Program-made: the position numbers and the translations under genes | Assembly (NCBI GenBank): GCA_977006965.1 | Contig: OZ345379.1 | Coordinates: 992,001-1,056,000 of the forward strand | DNA: 64,000 bases | Origin: Phymatolithon calcareum | Lineage: Eukaryota; Rhodophyta; Florideophyceae; Hapalidiales | Direction: 5' to 3' | Shown here: one piece after another, positions 31,087-42,111 of the stretch | How the letters are laid out: the number at the start of each line of letters is the position of its first letter | Numbering within the stretch: position 1 is the first letter of the stretch | The notes under the pieces: generated by a model | Seen by the model: the letters and a program-made list of their open reading frames with translations, nothing else | Told to the model about the DNA's origin: nothing | Databases searched by the model: none

Positions 31087-32530
31087 ACACATGTTGCGCA
31101 AAGCCTATGGCATATTTAACGCACTCTCGATGGATTGCCGTCGAGAGGCAGCCAGACCAGAGCAGTGTAGGATGAGGTGCTCCACTGTGTCCTTGACGCC
31201 ATTCGGGCACATCGTGCACACTGGGTCGTAGAGTAGCGGTTCATCCTCACTGTGTCCATGGTGCAAGCATGCCTTTATCGGACAGCAATTCACTACAAGC
31301 TGGTGGTCTCTCACCTCTGCACGTCTCTGGGAGATGTGTAGATCTTTCGGGAGCGTAAATAGGGTCACTGGTTTGCTTCTACAGAGCGGATTGATAGTGG
31401 ATCGTGCCGCTTCCAAAGTGAGAGGTATCGTTTGACTTGACTCCACCCCAGCCGCGCGAGCTCATCAGCGGCCTCATTCTTCGCGACACCGCAGTGACTG
31501 GGTATCTAAACACACTCCATGTGAACCTCATGTGAAATGTTCCATAAGGTTCCATAGATTCTGCTCCATGTCACCAAACATGCGTTGTTGCCTGCTGAGC
31601 GTGTCTATGCAGCTGCGGCTGTCAGTAGACCATCTGATGGTGCTGTCGCGCGAAAGATGTAGATTTGACACTGCTTGAAACACATGCACGACCGCAAATA
31701 CCTCTGCGTCGAATGAAGAGCCCGTAGCCCGAGCGTTCAGCGATGTTTCCACGGCAGCTTCTTCGCCGCGCAACACAAAACTTCCAGCTCCGCCGACCTG
31801 GAATGGGACGGTACGATATATGTTGAGTATGTCACCATCGTTGTCGCACACGATAACGCGCTGTTTCGAGGCGGTCGGGGCCGTTGCATAAGCATGCTCG
31901 TCTCCGCCGTCGTAGGTGAAGAAGACTTTCGAGGACATGCCGTGTCAAGACTCAAAACCGAGTCGCTGCTTCGTGGTTCTGATACTGGGTGAAGTTGAAT
32001 TTGCTCAGCGTAACAGTGTACCAACCATCATCCCATGTCACGGAGACGCGTTCTCCATGATGCAGGTCGCAGACAAATTCGTGAGGTACTTCCGACAATT
32101 CCGTCCGTCCATATTTTGATATCCGCTGGTTGTGCTGCATTGCGCGCCAAAATAAAAGCTTCTGTCGCGGTGCGCTTCTCCTCTGGATCATCCATCGCCG
32201 AAATAGGAGTGGCGAAGGTTGACAAACTGTTACTAGAGCGGCCCTTCTGGATTGGCGGGTGGAGGCCATTGCGTGAGGGCGCGAGGATCTTTTTCGCTGC
32301 CAGATGGTAGGTGTTCGAGTCCCGCAACGACCCTACGCTGCCCCTGGAGTTCAACGCACTTGTCTGGATTGTACGAGCCACTGGACTATTCGGTTGGAGT
32401 CGAAGTGCTTTGTCCATGACAAGCGTAGCTTCCATTTCTCCAAATTCTCGCAGGCTATGCATCCCAGCCAGTGACTGAAGCTTAGCGACTTTAGTATCTT
32501 TCAGACAGCCGCTGGTCGCTCCCGCCACTT
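31087..32530 (-). mobile_element. Decayed LINE 3' half with RNase H and zinc tail
   Basis: On the minus strand, broken frames give in order an RNase H start (DIKIWTDG, about 32080), a second conserved acid in SSFDAEVFAVVHVFQ, STDSRSCIDTLSRQQ (the D-S-R/K block), and the tail VCTMCPNGVKDTVEHLILHC. The tail block, from AARSTINPLCRSKPVT on, is closely related to the copy at 16249-16754. Frameshifts near 31940 and 31450 make it dead. RNase H followed by a CxxC...H...C tail is typical of I/Jockey-group LINEs; the reverse transcriptase part is missing or unrecognisable. Confidence 0.75.
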
Positions 32531-32839
32531 CGTTCCGTGCGACTTATACTTCATTGATGTGGGCGCAGTTGCACTTTCTAATTGGAGTGTTGCAGTGTTG
32601 ACGGCAACAAAATATGAAATTGTGATTTGCAGTATACTTACGGCGAGGCTTGTTTGGTTGTGTCTTGATCTACTAAATCCTCAGGAGTATAATTAATTTC
32701 ACTGCGGAAGACGATCGATGTTTTCGAGTGGCATCAAAAAGTCTGATGGACACGGCACCATTTTTCCTAAATGAATGGTTGGCTTGCCATTCTCGCAAGC
32801 GTTGAAAAGAGGAACGTCCACATGCGCATCAAAGCAGCA

Positions 32840-33730
32840 GAATACAAAAAAAGGAGGGAATGGTGAGAGTGCACGTGATAATCTCAACGCCGAGTTAGAC
32901 CTAGGAGATATCAAACTGCTTCGCCGCAGTAGTCAAATCTCCAGGAACCACAGCAACAGTACTCGCACCGTTGGTGTACAAGTAGGGCGCGATGCAGATG
33001 ACATCTCAGACTACACCGTTCCACCAAAGACTGACATGGATGACTCCAATCGAGACGGAAGAGAAGAGGAGAAGGACAGCTCACTCTCGTGTTTCTGCCA
33101 CGGAAGAACTCCAAGCTTCTATAAGAAGGCGATGATGGGCACGGCATCAACCACGACATCGGCAGCGCTGGAGATGGAGAACAGCCACGATAGGACACAT
33201 TTGCCGGAGATCTGCGCAAGGAAAACTTCGCAACTCATGCTTAACCCCTCTGGGCCCTTTTTTCCTCATGCGCCATCGCAATGCCCGGTTTCCGCATCTC
33301 CACGAAAGAAGTTTTCATTCCGCCGATCTCCGGTACGCGTCTCCTATCGTGGCTGTTCTCCTTCTCCAGTGACGCCACTGTCGTGGTCAATTCGCTGCCA
33401 TCATCGCCTTCTTATTGTAGCTTAGAGTTATCCCGTAGCGGAAAGACGTGAATGACCTGGAGGTCTTTCTCCTCTTCTCTTCCCTCTCGATTGGCGCCAT
33501 TCGCAATTGCAATGTCGGCGACATCCGCGTCAGCCTTTGGTGGACCGGTTAAGTCGGAGAAGTCATCTCCATCGCAGGCTACTTCTACACCAACGGTGCG
33601 AGTATTGTGGTTGCGGATCCTGTCGATTGGACTGCTGGGGATAAGCAGTTTGATATCTCCAAGGTCCAAATCGACGTTGAGACTATCAAGTGCACTCTTA
33701 CCATTCATTCTTTGCTTGATATCGGCCATC
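32840..33730. repeat. Large diverged fold-back (inverted duplication)
   Basis: The left arm (about 32840-33215) and right arm (about 33320-33730) are inverted, diverged copies around a 100-bp centre. Read inward from each side, both arms encode related peptides: left plus strand NLNAELDLGDIKLLRRSS, TRTVGVQVG and NRDGREEEKD; right minus strand SLNVDLDLGDIKLLIPSS, TRTVGVEVA and NREGREEEKD. Conservation of amino acids between arms suggests they descend from a coding sequence. I do not recognise the protein. It may be a fold-back transposon or an inverted duplication of a gene fragment. Confidence 0.65.
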
Positions 33731-33873
33731 TTCCTCGAACGCTTTGGAAAACGATCCTTGTCAAGGCTGGACAGTTTGCTATCCCATGGATTCTCTATGA
33801 GCTGTGGAACATCGAGAAGCCGAGCTCGAATGATGAGCACGCGATTATGATAATCGTCTAGGCCGCCCTGCAA
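33412..33873 (-). CDS. Open frame of fold-back right arm (hypothetical)
   Basis: This 153-codon minus-strand frame is the longer of the two related frames in the fold-back. It has Leu/Asp/Arg-rich, protein-like composition (LDLGDIKLL, TRTVGVEV, DDFSDLTGPPKAD) and no known domain. It may be a pseudogene or a transposon-borne protein. The plus-strand partner frame spans about 32775-33425. Confidence 0.3.
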   Translation of the reverse strand: MQGGLDDYHNRVLIIRARLLDVPQLIENPWDSKLSSLDKDRFPKRSRKMADIKQRMNGKSALDSLNVDLDLGDIKLLIPSSPIDRIRNHNTRTVGVEVACDGDDFSDLTGPPKADADVADIAIANGANREGREEEKDLQVIHVFPLRDNSKLQ

Positions 33874-35095
33874 AGTCAGGAGCTGGAACTTGTGATGGCA
33901 CTGTGTACTATATCACTTTGTTTTTAAAGGACTGCATATTTGCCTTGCGACGCGCACAATCACAACCGAGCAACCGACACGCTTCGCTCTGCGCTCATTC
34001 CGGTTCAAATCGTATATCCGATCTCGCTGCCAAGCAGTGATGCAACTCACTTCACCGCCACATCGGATCGACACGTGTTCCAGGGATGATCCTTAGACCA
34101 CAAGAACAGTTGCCATTACACGGAGTGATGGTTGACTCGATTGTTCGGCTGGTGCATCAAAAACTTGCACTTCCGATTGTCTGGTAGCACAGACTCCCTC
34201 ATCCATAGCACGGCACAGGGTCCGCTGTTGGGCCAGTCCGGAGCTTTGTCGCTACCGTGAACCGTCTTTTCCCTGATATTGTGAGACAGTGCAATCCTCG
34301 CAGACAGTAGATGTCCATTCTGAAGGAAAATTGAAACCTGTAGTACGCCGCGACGAGTAAGTAAACAGCTTGGCGCGAAACAGTGGCTTCGATAGCAGGG
34401 AGTAGGACCCAGCTACGACTGGAGAAGCTTGGAGCGGGACTACCGCACCGGAGTTCTCAGTATCCGTTTGAGTGGCGTGCTCAAATACGGGCGGTGTGAA
34501 GTTAAGTCGGAGAATATAATATGAAATTGTCAATTGTGTCTGGCACTGATACCGACTCCACGACAGGGGCGAATATACATGTAATCGAAAAGGACTTGGC
34601 AGTAGGTGGTCGAAGGACTTCTTGTCGAAGATGCAAGCGTTATTCGGGGGCAGCCCGATGGTAAGGGACGTGGGGAAGACAGGGCATTTGCTCGTGAAGC
34701 ACTTTGGCCACGAGCGGAATCGATCACCCGCCATGGTGATGGCGGCAATGAATCCCAGCGGAGGAGCACCACCGAAAATCGCTCTCACAGGGAGTCGCGT
34801 GAGCTATTGAGCTATCGATTTGAACGGTTACATACATGCAGTACTCAAGTCGTACTGATAGCGGGGGCCCGTGTCCTTTCCCCTATGAGGCGCCATCCGT
34901 GACACAGCTGTCTAATTTTTCGGCTACGTATACGTTTACCCCCTAACAGGACAACGCTTATAGCGTTAGAGCTGGAGATTGTAAAAATAGACAATATTAA
35001 ATGCCCTAGGCCACAGGGATAAGCGGGCTGAGGTTATTTACGGTTCCTCCGTGAACATAAAATGAACATTATCAAGTGTTCCAACATGTAACCTG
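33874..35095. other. Intergenic, no gene recognised
   Basis: A 178-codon minus frame (34252-34788, lacking an early ATG) and plus frames opposite it are not convincing. No domain, repeat or RNA gene was seen. Confidence 0.4.
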
Positions 35096-36361
35096 TCAGG
35101 TATCGTCGTTTTGTCCACTTGCATTCTCCCTGTGCGATTCGCCAGGGGCGCTTCTCATCTTATGGTTAATCCGCCACAAATGCACATCACTCTCCACTGA
35201 CCACGACATCACGACGCTCCCGTCTCCCGTCATAGCCAGACCAGTTGCTGGGGCCGACTGTCCTGTCAATATTGCGCGCATTGCACCAGTCTTGGCGCAA
35301 AAGATAGCAATTCGTTGCGCGCGTATACTTGCTACGACGGTACCACCATCCGCGGAAATTGCAACGTACGGATCAAAGAATGGCGGAACGTAGGCCGAAA
35401 TATTGACGTCCAGAGCTTCGCTCGTGGCGTGCCCAATCCGTAAGCGACGTTCATCAGCAATGACCATGAATTCCCCAGCCGCATCCAAGCCGATGTCCAA
35501 AGACCCATTCGCGAGCCACCGTCTCCTCACAACACCGCTAATCGCGTCAACAATTTGCGCCCCGCCTGTAAAAGCATGGGCGACGACATCACCTGCAGCA
35601 GAAAGTGCAACGCGACCCTGGTTGTGATTCAGTGGGATGTCCCAGCTCGAGACGACGACACAAAACGTCGTATCAATCACCACAACACGACCGGACTTAC
35701 GCGTTTCTTGAAGCAAGGACAGCGCGACAACAGAGGCATCTGCAGACATGGCGACTGAATAGGGTGCGAGCGGGGCTATAAGGGAGCTGTCAAGGCCCAG
35801 GGATAACAGCTTGTTGCCTTCGCGACGAACGACATCAAGGCCGTGACCGGCAGCGAGAGCGGCGATGTCGCCAGTTGGAGAAAGGGCACAGGATCGGGCG
35901 AAGCGCTCCACGCCTTCGTATCCCTTTATGCATGTCTCATTCGGTTGACCGACATTGGCAAACCAGAGTGAGGGACCGCGCCCGGTGATATGCAGTGAGT
36001 TGCCAGTCGCGGACAATGCGCAACACCTTGGGTCAGTCACACCATCGCGGACGTCAAGTGCACGAGTGAAGGGTATCATTGGTACAACAGTCGCCGCATT
36101 CAGTGCTGGTGGTGGTACTGGGGCATGTGGATTTGACGGCGATTCGTCAAGCGCGGTCTCCTCCGTCATACCTTGCGCATTGTGTACGAACACGGTCGTG
36201 ACGGGTGAGAGACGGCGTTGCACGCCTGCCGATTCCAATGGCAGCGTTGAGCCAGATGCCATCTTGAGCACACATGAATCGTCAGCCGTGGAGTCGATGT
36301 CGCAGCGAAAGCAGGCGTTTGTCCACGGAATTCCTGGGATGCGACTGAGATGCACACCCAT
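35096..36361 (-). CDS. WD40/YVTN-like beta-propeller protein (421 aa)
   Basis: From the ATG at 36361, about 100 residues of variable leader precede a series of weak beta-propeller blades. Each has the form 'CALSATGNSLHIT', 'CALSPTGDIAALAAG', 'VAMSADASVVALS', 'VALSAAGDVVAHA', 'IGLDAAGEFMVIAD', 'VAISADGGTVVAS' and 'LAMTGDGSVVMSW'. That gives about seven repeats with S-x-(T/A/D)-G-x-(V/I) turns, and the last ends in VHLWRI as in WD40 blades. It probably serves as a protein-interaction platform. No signal peptide or catalytic motif is visible, and the function is unknown. It is intronless. Confidence 0.7.
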   Translation of the reverse strand: MGVHLSRIPGIPWTNACFRCDIDSTADDSCVLKMASGSTLPLESAGVQRRLSPVTTVFVHNAQGMTEETALDESPSNPHAPVPPPALNAATVVPMIPFTRALDVRDGVTDPRCCALSATGNSLHITGRGPSLWFANVGQPNETCIKGYEGVERFARSCALSPTGDIAALAAGHGLDVVRREGNKLLSLGLDSSLIAPLAPYSVAMSADASVVALSLLQETRKSGRVVVIDTTFCVVVSSWDIPLNHNQGRVALSAAGDVVAHAFTGGAQIVDAISGVVRRRWLANGSLDIGLDAAGEFMVIADERRLRIGHATSEALDVNISAYVPPFFDPYVAISADGGTVVASIRAQRIAIFCAKTGAMRAILTGQSAPATGLAMTGDGSVVMSWSVESDVHLWRINHKMRSAPGESHRENASGQNDDT

Positions 36362-37443
36362 CGATGATTCCGATTCAATTCGGTAATCTAAAATGGACCA
36401 AGGGTATGATATGATGGAGACAACGTTGCATACGACGATGTCTCGATCATACTTTTGCCTGCGGAAGCAGGATTTTTCGTCGTTTCTTCGGAAGGAGAGC
36501 CGGTCGAGTTCGCCCTGACGGAGGTAAAACTTGCGGGAAGGCGTTGATCACACCAGAGAAACAAAAGGCATTCCTTTTGGAATCAGGCTTTTAGAGCTAT
36601 CGTTTTTAGGACTCCCTTGGGTCTCTGAGGTAGTATTTTTTTCGTTTTTCTTCAAGCCGTCGACTCTCATTTTTAAAGCTCGATCTGAACGCCGATCCCG
36701 TAAACAATACACCCTCTGTGTTATTTTCTACACATTTTCCAGAAAGCTCTACACGCTGTGTTCATTACTCCTCATTATCAGTTCATTCCAGGACATTTTT
36801 TCAACCATGATCAACTTCGGGTCCTGTGCACCTATTCTCTCGATAGCTACTAGAGTTGCATCAGCCCGTATATGTTCAACAGATATCGTTTCAAAAATTC
36901 TTCCGGTTTGCTGCGAGATGTAAATGTGGGAAAGTCGGCTTGAGGTTGCTCAAAGCTAAAGCTCCACCACTTCTGAATGTCTCGCTTCCTGGCACATTTC
37001 TGGTTTCGTCTCAAAGCGAACGCAGCAGTGCTTATTGAAGACAGGACTAATTAGAGATCCCAAATTTTGCACGGAATGACTGTGCACATCTATTCTTACC
37101 TTTTACGAAGATAAGCCAGTCGTGTTAATTGGAGTGCAGAGCTACAGAATTGTACCGGCAGGTTTTGGTGCGATAATCATTATGCTCAGGAACAGTGCAT
37201 GGAGCTCGAAGAACAAGCGCCGCATATGGTTACAGTACTGGCAAAGCAGCTCATGGGTTCACAGGTACAACCCTGCGATAAAACGCGGTCGACTTCCGAG
37301 CCGCGAACATGGGCCAATGTGCACACTGTTGAAAATACAAATCCATCCTTGACTTCACCAGGCACAATATTTGGTTCACAGAAGAACAGACTCAAGCGGA
37401 ATTCCTGCACACCAGAGCGCCGTCTGGGTCAGCTCTGCGACGT
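36362..37443. other. Intergenic, no gene recognised
   Basis: The 36531-36923 plus frame is Phe/Leu/Cys-rich with internal word repeats and starts without ATG; I do not regard it as a gene. Nothing else is supportable. Confidence 0.45.
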
Positions 37444-37540
37444 CTCCGAATTTACAATGCTAGAGGCCTCAAGTGCAAAATGTGGTGCACGAATTCCATG
37501 TTCCCGCAGATGGTCGACTGCCGACGAGCACTATTTAAAG
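37444..37540 (+). promoter_or_regulatory. Conserved promoter block of copy B
   Basis: This block, from CTCCGAATTTACAATGCTAG to the TATA-like CTATTTAAAG (37531-37540), recurs upstream of all four cysteine-rich genes. The TATA-like box ends about 115 bp before the ATG at 37655. Confidence 0.7.
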
Positions 37541-37654
37541 CCCTGCCCCCGACCCGAACGGACGACCTGCTTCATCAGCACACAACCAAACCCAGCTTCA
37601 CAGACACTACTTCCCAAAAGAACGCACTTCGTCCTCATTCGAACCTCTTCAGTC

Positions 37655-38185
37655 ATGATTTCCGTCTTCCCCACTCGCACCACCATCGCAACCTTCGCTG
37701 CCGTCGTCGCCCTCTTCTCTCTCCTTGCTCTCTCGGCCTCTGCAGACGATCACCGTCCGCCTCAGTGCTATCAGAACTACCAAAACTGCTGCTACAACCA
37801 TGCGGAGTGCGGATCCGTTGACAAGACAGTCAAACTTGAGCCGCGTTGCGACTACAAGCAGTGCAACAAGGTTTGCAAGCCTTATTGCAAGGTGGTGAAG
37901 AAAACTGTTCCCACAAAGGCGTGTGGATACCACGGGTGTAAAGTGAAATACGTTGATATCGAGGATAAGGTGTGTGAGCCGGTGTGCGAAGATGTGTGCA
38001 AGTGGATCAAGGCGATTTGCATCAAGTACAAGGTGTTCCAGTACATCAAGTATTGTCCGAAACTGGAATGCAAGGCTTGGGAGACCGAGGGCAACTCGGT
38101 GTCACCGGGGCAGTTTGTGGGGAAGGATGGTAAGCTTTTCAAGACGATTCCGGGTCAGCGGAAGATTATGGAGCCGGCGCATTAG
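37655..38185 (+). CDS. Secreted 16-cysteine protein, copy B (176 aa)
   Basis: This paralogue of the genes at 22021, 53271 and 55781 has a signal peptide three residues longer than in copy A (core ATFAAVVALFSLLALSASA), with mature start likely at DDHRPP. All 16 mature cysteines are kept. Distinctive changes are GSVDKT, NKVCKPYC, VCEDVCKW, ECKAWETEG and a terminal MEPAH. It is the most diverged of the four near its C-terminus. Promoter and about 500 bp of 3' flank are also shared with the other copies, so the duplicated unit is larger than the gene. Function is unknown; extracellular matrix or defence is possible. Confidence 0.88.
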   Translation: MISVFPTRTTIATFAAVVALFSLLALSASADDHRPPQCYQNYQNCCYNHAECGSVDKTVKLEPRCDYKQCNKVCKPYCKVVKKTVPTKACGYHGCKVKYVDIEDKVCEPVCEDVCKWIKAICIKYKVFQYIKYCPKLECKAWETEGNSVSPGQFVGKDGKLFKTIPGQRKIMEPAH

Positions 38186-38710
38186 AAGGATAATGGTTTT
38201 CATTTTTTGAGGATTTTGTGTGCTGTCATCCATGGCACTACCCATAGAAGCTGTGTTTACGTGAGAAGGGGAATGCGTATTGTTCGCATTCTATGTGGCT
38301 CATCTTATAGGTACAAGGACAGCTTTGTTCTCAATGTCCAGGCTTATTCCACCTTTTATTTATATTGCTTCGCTAACGCATTTCGTTCGCATGCTCTTCT
38401 TTGAGAACAGCGGGTGAACTGGAAGGCTACAATAAAGAAGTTGGTGCAAAATGTTATTGCTTCAAACTAGCTACCGACCACCTTAATGGACTTCTTCACA
38501 GAAGTTCTACACTGACGTTATGATGAGCTCTGCGATGCATCGCTGGTGCAGTGTGACGAAAAGCATGTTCGACTTCTCCTGAAAATTATATCGGAAGAAA
38601 ACCAAACCAGGGTCACAGCGAGTGTATTCCAATCTACAAGCTTTTCGTTCGGAAGTCGGACCTCAGTAGCAATGGTTCGCACTCAAGCCCGTACTTTGAG
38701 GAGTACACTG
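38186..38710 (+). repeat. Duplicated 3' flank of copy B
   Basis: About 500 bp downstream of copy B is diverged but alignable with the flanks of copies C (53787-54271) and D (55299-55780), including CTTTTATTTATATTG, the ACTTCTTCACAG block and, as in D only, GAGGAGTACACTGGGAC. It marks the extent of the ancestral duplication unit. Confidence 0.7.
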
Positions 38711-39508
38711 GGACGCGTTCACTGATGGCATAGACAGCCCTACATGTGAGGCTGCATCAAGCGCTGTCCAAGACTGGACCGCAAGGCGCTCGAGCTCGAG
38801 AGCGGCACGGAAGCCAACGGAGAGTTTGTGAACAAAGATGATGAGCCTGCTGAGAAAGTAGTGAGGCGCAGGAAGACGATGGCAGACAACAGTCGTCACT
38901 AGGGTCAATTTGAGTGGATTCCAGAGGTCATCTTACGAAGTAGCGGTCCTATCCCGGAAAATTTTAATACTCTGCTGTCAATACACTTGAAGCATAGTCA
39001 ACTTTTAGATCTCTTGGATGATGTTCTGCAGAAACTTCCGGGATGTCCCGTACATGCGTATGGCCTCCGCATCACAGTCTTCTCCGCAGGTGGCCGAAAC
39101 CGTACCCTTCTCTCTCAATCGCAAGAACCACTGACATACGTCTTCTTCCACTTTGAGTGGCTGTCAGCACGATTGCGGAGCTCAAACATTTATAACCGAC
39201 TTCTCGATGCAGTTGTCTGGCATCTGCTTACCCTAACGAAAACCAATATGTCGCTTGAACGCTGTGGCGTGAATTTTCAATTCAAACTGCAATCCTGTAG
39301 TCTCAGACCACAATCTCCTCATGAAGAGCTCCTGCGATGTTCGAACGAAAACGTATATGTATTATTTTCGTCGATTACCACCAAGCCATTGCTTCAACCA
39401 CGACCGAAAAGAGCAGTGTTTCCATACGCGCCCCTCGCACGACATAACCAGCCGCTCCACGATCTGTGATATCCCTAAACATTTCCATCTCTTTCACATC
39501 TTCACCGC
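38711..39508. other. Intergenic, no gene recognised
   Basis: Plus-strand frames between 38987 and 39469 lack domains and an early convincing start. No gene is called. Confidence 0.4.
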
Positions 39509-39880
39509 TCACTTGAAACTCAAACTGTCAAGAAACGGCGTCGCCTCGGGGTCCGGAACGGATACATTCCTCCTCTTCCGTCTGCGTCTGCTCGAAAAGT
39601 TGATAGCGATCGTCTTATTCCCGCCAATGATCTCCCCTCGCACAGAGAAGTCAACACACTTCGCAGGACGGGACGAGCTCGTTGACGCCACCGACTCTGT
39701 CTGCGAGTCGGCGGACTCTTGCGACGACGTCGATAGGGCTGTCGCTTGCGGGGCGAGACAGCGGTTCTTCGCGGTGTTGCCTCGCGTTTCGCGAGCTGTA
39801 CCGGGGAGCACCTCCTCGATGTGCGACTTTGTGAGCGGATGGTGCAACAGCAGGCGTTGCAGGCTCGCCAGAATAGCCAT
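39509..39880 (-). CDS. Hypothetical basic Ser/Arg-rich protein (123 aa)
   Basis: I do not recognise this protein. The ATG at 39880 (context gcaATGGC) gives MAILASLQRLLLHHPLTKSH, a mildly hydrophobic/basic helix, then a Ser/Thr/Gln-rich middle, CVDFSVRGEIIGGNKTIAIN and a basic cluster SSRRRRKRRN before a short tail. G/C-ending codons resemble real genes nearby. A TTG upstream (39931) is less likely as start. The basic cluster could be a nuclear signal. Opposing plus-strand frames look like shadows. Confidence 0.45.
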   Translation of the reverse strand: MAILASLQRLLLHHPLTKSHIEEVLPGTARETRGNTAKNRCLAPQATALSTSSQESADSQTESVASTSSSRPAKCVDFSVRGEIIGGNKTIAINFSSRRRRKRRNVSVPDPEATPFLDSLSFK

Positions 39881-40859
39881 TGCCCGACGTCCGCAAGGCA
39901 GGATTGGAAGCGCTGTGTTTGCCCACTTCAAAGCAGTTCCGAAAAGGGCAATACGAGAGCCTGAGTTAAGTTAGTTTAGGACGAAGAAGATCAGTGATGA
40001 GTTTGGAAGGGAGAATGGTGATCCATCCGGGCTGATAAGTCGAATTCAGTTTTCGTAGTTGAAGGTGGCGTTTGAAACCGCTTGAACTTTGAAAGAGCGT
40101 GGAAACTTTGGGGGCCAGATCCTGCCAGCACGGTGCTGATCCGCTCGCTTTGCTCTCGCAAGTAAACATCGTAGTGCATCTGTTTGTCCATAACGTGGCG
40201 CAAGGGGTGCGTGTTGAATGGATGGACTAGGTCCCATGGCGGTACAGTATGATCGATGCTGACACGGATCGTGCTGAACCCCTTCGTTCTGTAATTTTTT
40301 GTGTTTTACAAGTTAAATTTAAAGCCCGCCAGCGAATCAAAGGCACGTACAAGGCGATGGGCATCATACGTCATCTTGACCATGAAGTATCATACTTCTG
40401 TCGGTCCACGGCATACAGTACGTTTATTTTACTGTACGGAGAGACAGCCTGCCAATCACAGTGACGCTCAGGTTGAATATGTGGACACGATTTGGCTCGA
40501 ACTGCGCTGCTGAGAGAAGGGTGCGCCGTTCTCGCCATAGAAACGTACTGTTTGAAACGTATTCTCATTTTTTGTAAGCTGGTAAACAGCTGTGCACTGT
40601 AAACATAACGCTCTTGCATAATCACATACAGTATATGATATTTTGGCAAGAAAGAAAAATTGAAAAAAGTTATAACTTTTTTCCTTTCTTCAACTTTTTC
40701 GAGAGCGTCTATAGACGCACTTCTGGATGCACTGGATAATACTGTACAGTAGACCAAAAAACGTGATTTTGATCTTTGTCGCGCCCGCGCTCTCGAAAGA
40801 AACAAGATTTCACGAGCCTTCTTTCAGAATAACATACTGTATGCCGAGATTCAGTATGC
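39881..40859. other. Intergenic with several TACAGTA/TACTGTA motifs
   Basis: No gene is seen here. Multiple TACAGTA/TACTGTA words occur (near 40233, 40411, 40432, 40628, 40738-40748, 40836), several overlapping as palindromic TACTGTACAGTA. Confidence 0.5.
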
Positions 40860-41060
40860 AGGATTTGTAATACCGGCTGTAACGAAACAGTTGAGCATCG
40901 CTGTGGTGGACGCTCTGCCTCCAGACGCAAGTTTATTGGACGAGTGGGCACCAAGACTGTAGAAGAATTATGCCGTGAGAAACCACTAAACGCTCTCAAA
41001 GTTCTGCACAATGAGAACATTTTTTCAAACAGCTGCAGACGCTTACCTTTTGCGTGAGCG
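40860..41060 (+). mobile_element. LINE C-terminal tail, plus strand
   Basis: The plus strand reads NETVEHRCGGRSASRRKFIG, then RVGTKTVEELCREKPLNALK and VLHNENIFSN. This matches the end of the LINE at 16249-16754 (SRRKFIGRVRSKTVEDLCRE, NEENLLESKF). It is a third copy of that family, truncated to the last about 60 codons. Confidence 0.75.
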
Positions 41061-41116
41061 ATCTTTGGAGAGAAAAAAAACTTATGCCGACATGATGGTA
41101 CAATCGTTAGTGCTAC

Positions 41117-42111
41117 TGAGGCCCGGTCTATACAGACTTTTTCGTGCCCGTGCTGTGCCCGTTTTGCTTCAATGTTGAATACGATTGGCTGAAATTTAGT
41201 GTAAGAAGGAGCTCTGGATGCAAAACGGGGGAGCAAAAGTTTAACCTCCTGGGCCGGTCGAAGGAGATTCTGTGCCCGTGCCCGCTCATCATACGGGCAA
41301 ATGGCGCCAAATTGTGGCCTTACACGTGCTGTCAAGAGTATAAGAGTATTGGCAACCCCTTGAATACCCCTTGCCAAACGTGCCAGCCCACCACCACCTC
41401 AGTCGCTGCGCGGGAGCATGTATGCAAGCAATGAGCGGGGATTTGAAATGGCACCTCGCCCTCCTCGGCACGCTCCTCGTTCTGCTCTTCGAGCTATCTG
41501 AGAGCAGTATGTTAAAAGGCACTACATGTAAGATGAAAATGCGCCGCGCATCGAGAAGACGGCACCGGAAGTCATTTGTTTTCATCACTGGAGGACTCAG
41601 TGAAGCGGAATTCAAGCGATGTTTCAGGATGGAAAGGCCTGTCTTTTTTAAACTTCTTCGCCTCGTTCGCCACCCACACTGTCGGGATTGATTTGCTCAT
41701 TGACAGAATCAGGGCGATTGACATCTGCAGCATCCCCGATACCGCCGTCGACTTGATTCAGCATGTGAAACAGCGGATGACATGCCTGTGCGTGGTGCTG
41801 CCCATCTCGTAGAGTCCATTTCGCGAGGAGTGTACGACAGGCGGCGTCGCTAGTGGACGGACATGTTTGTCGTGTTGCCGGATGTATTGTACGACTCATG
41901 AGTACGAGGCTAATTTCAAGTTAATACTGTAACGTTTCAGCAGCGATTGCGTACAGCAATAACAGACTGTCGCCGAACGAAAAATTCTCCCGTTCGGCGT
42001 ACAGTATGGACAGCCACAGCATTTTGCCCAATTTGCTTCAATTTACTGTAATAAATTGAAGCAAAACGGGCACAGCACGGGCACGAAAAAGTCTGTATAG
42101 ACCGAGCCTGA
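41117..42111 (+). mobile_element. PIF/Harbinger-type DNA transposon, deletion derivative
   Basis: Terminal inverted repeats of about 55 bp (41120-41174 and about 42053-42108) begin GG(C)CCGGTCTATACAGAC and differ at one or two positions. They are flanked by TGA on both sides (41117-41119, 42109-42111), a 3-bp duplication. GG-starting TIRs and a 3-bp duplication are hallmarks of PIF/Harbinger. Inside, a frame from the ATG at 41431 to 41691 includes GLSEAEFKRCFRMERPVFFK, matching the N-terminus of Harbinger transposases (FR..FRM.R..F..L). The DDE catalytic part is not present in the 989 bp, so the copy is non-autonomous. Next to the right TIR is an additional internal palindrome (about 42027-42070). 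Confidence 0.75.

Noticed and set aside
34252-34788. 178-codon minus frame and opposing plus frames
   Set aside because: The frame starts at GTG, has no domain, and both strands are equally open. I left it as intergenic.
36531-36923. 130-codon plus frame
   Set aside because: It lacks an ATG start, is Phe/Leu/Cys-rich with internal word repeats, and shows no domain.
40709-41377. 222-codon minus frame
   Set aside because: It runs through the LINE tail and the left Harbinger TIR antisense to both, so it is a chance frame.
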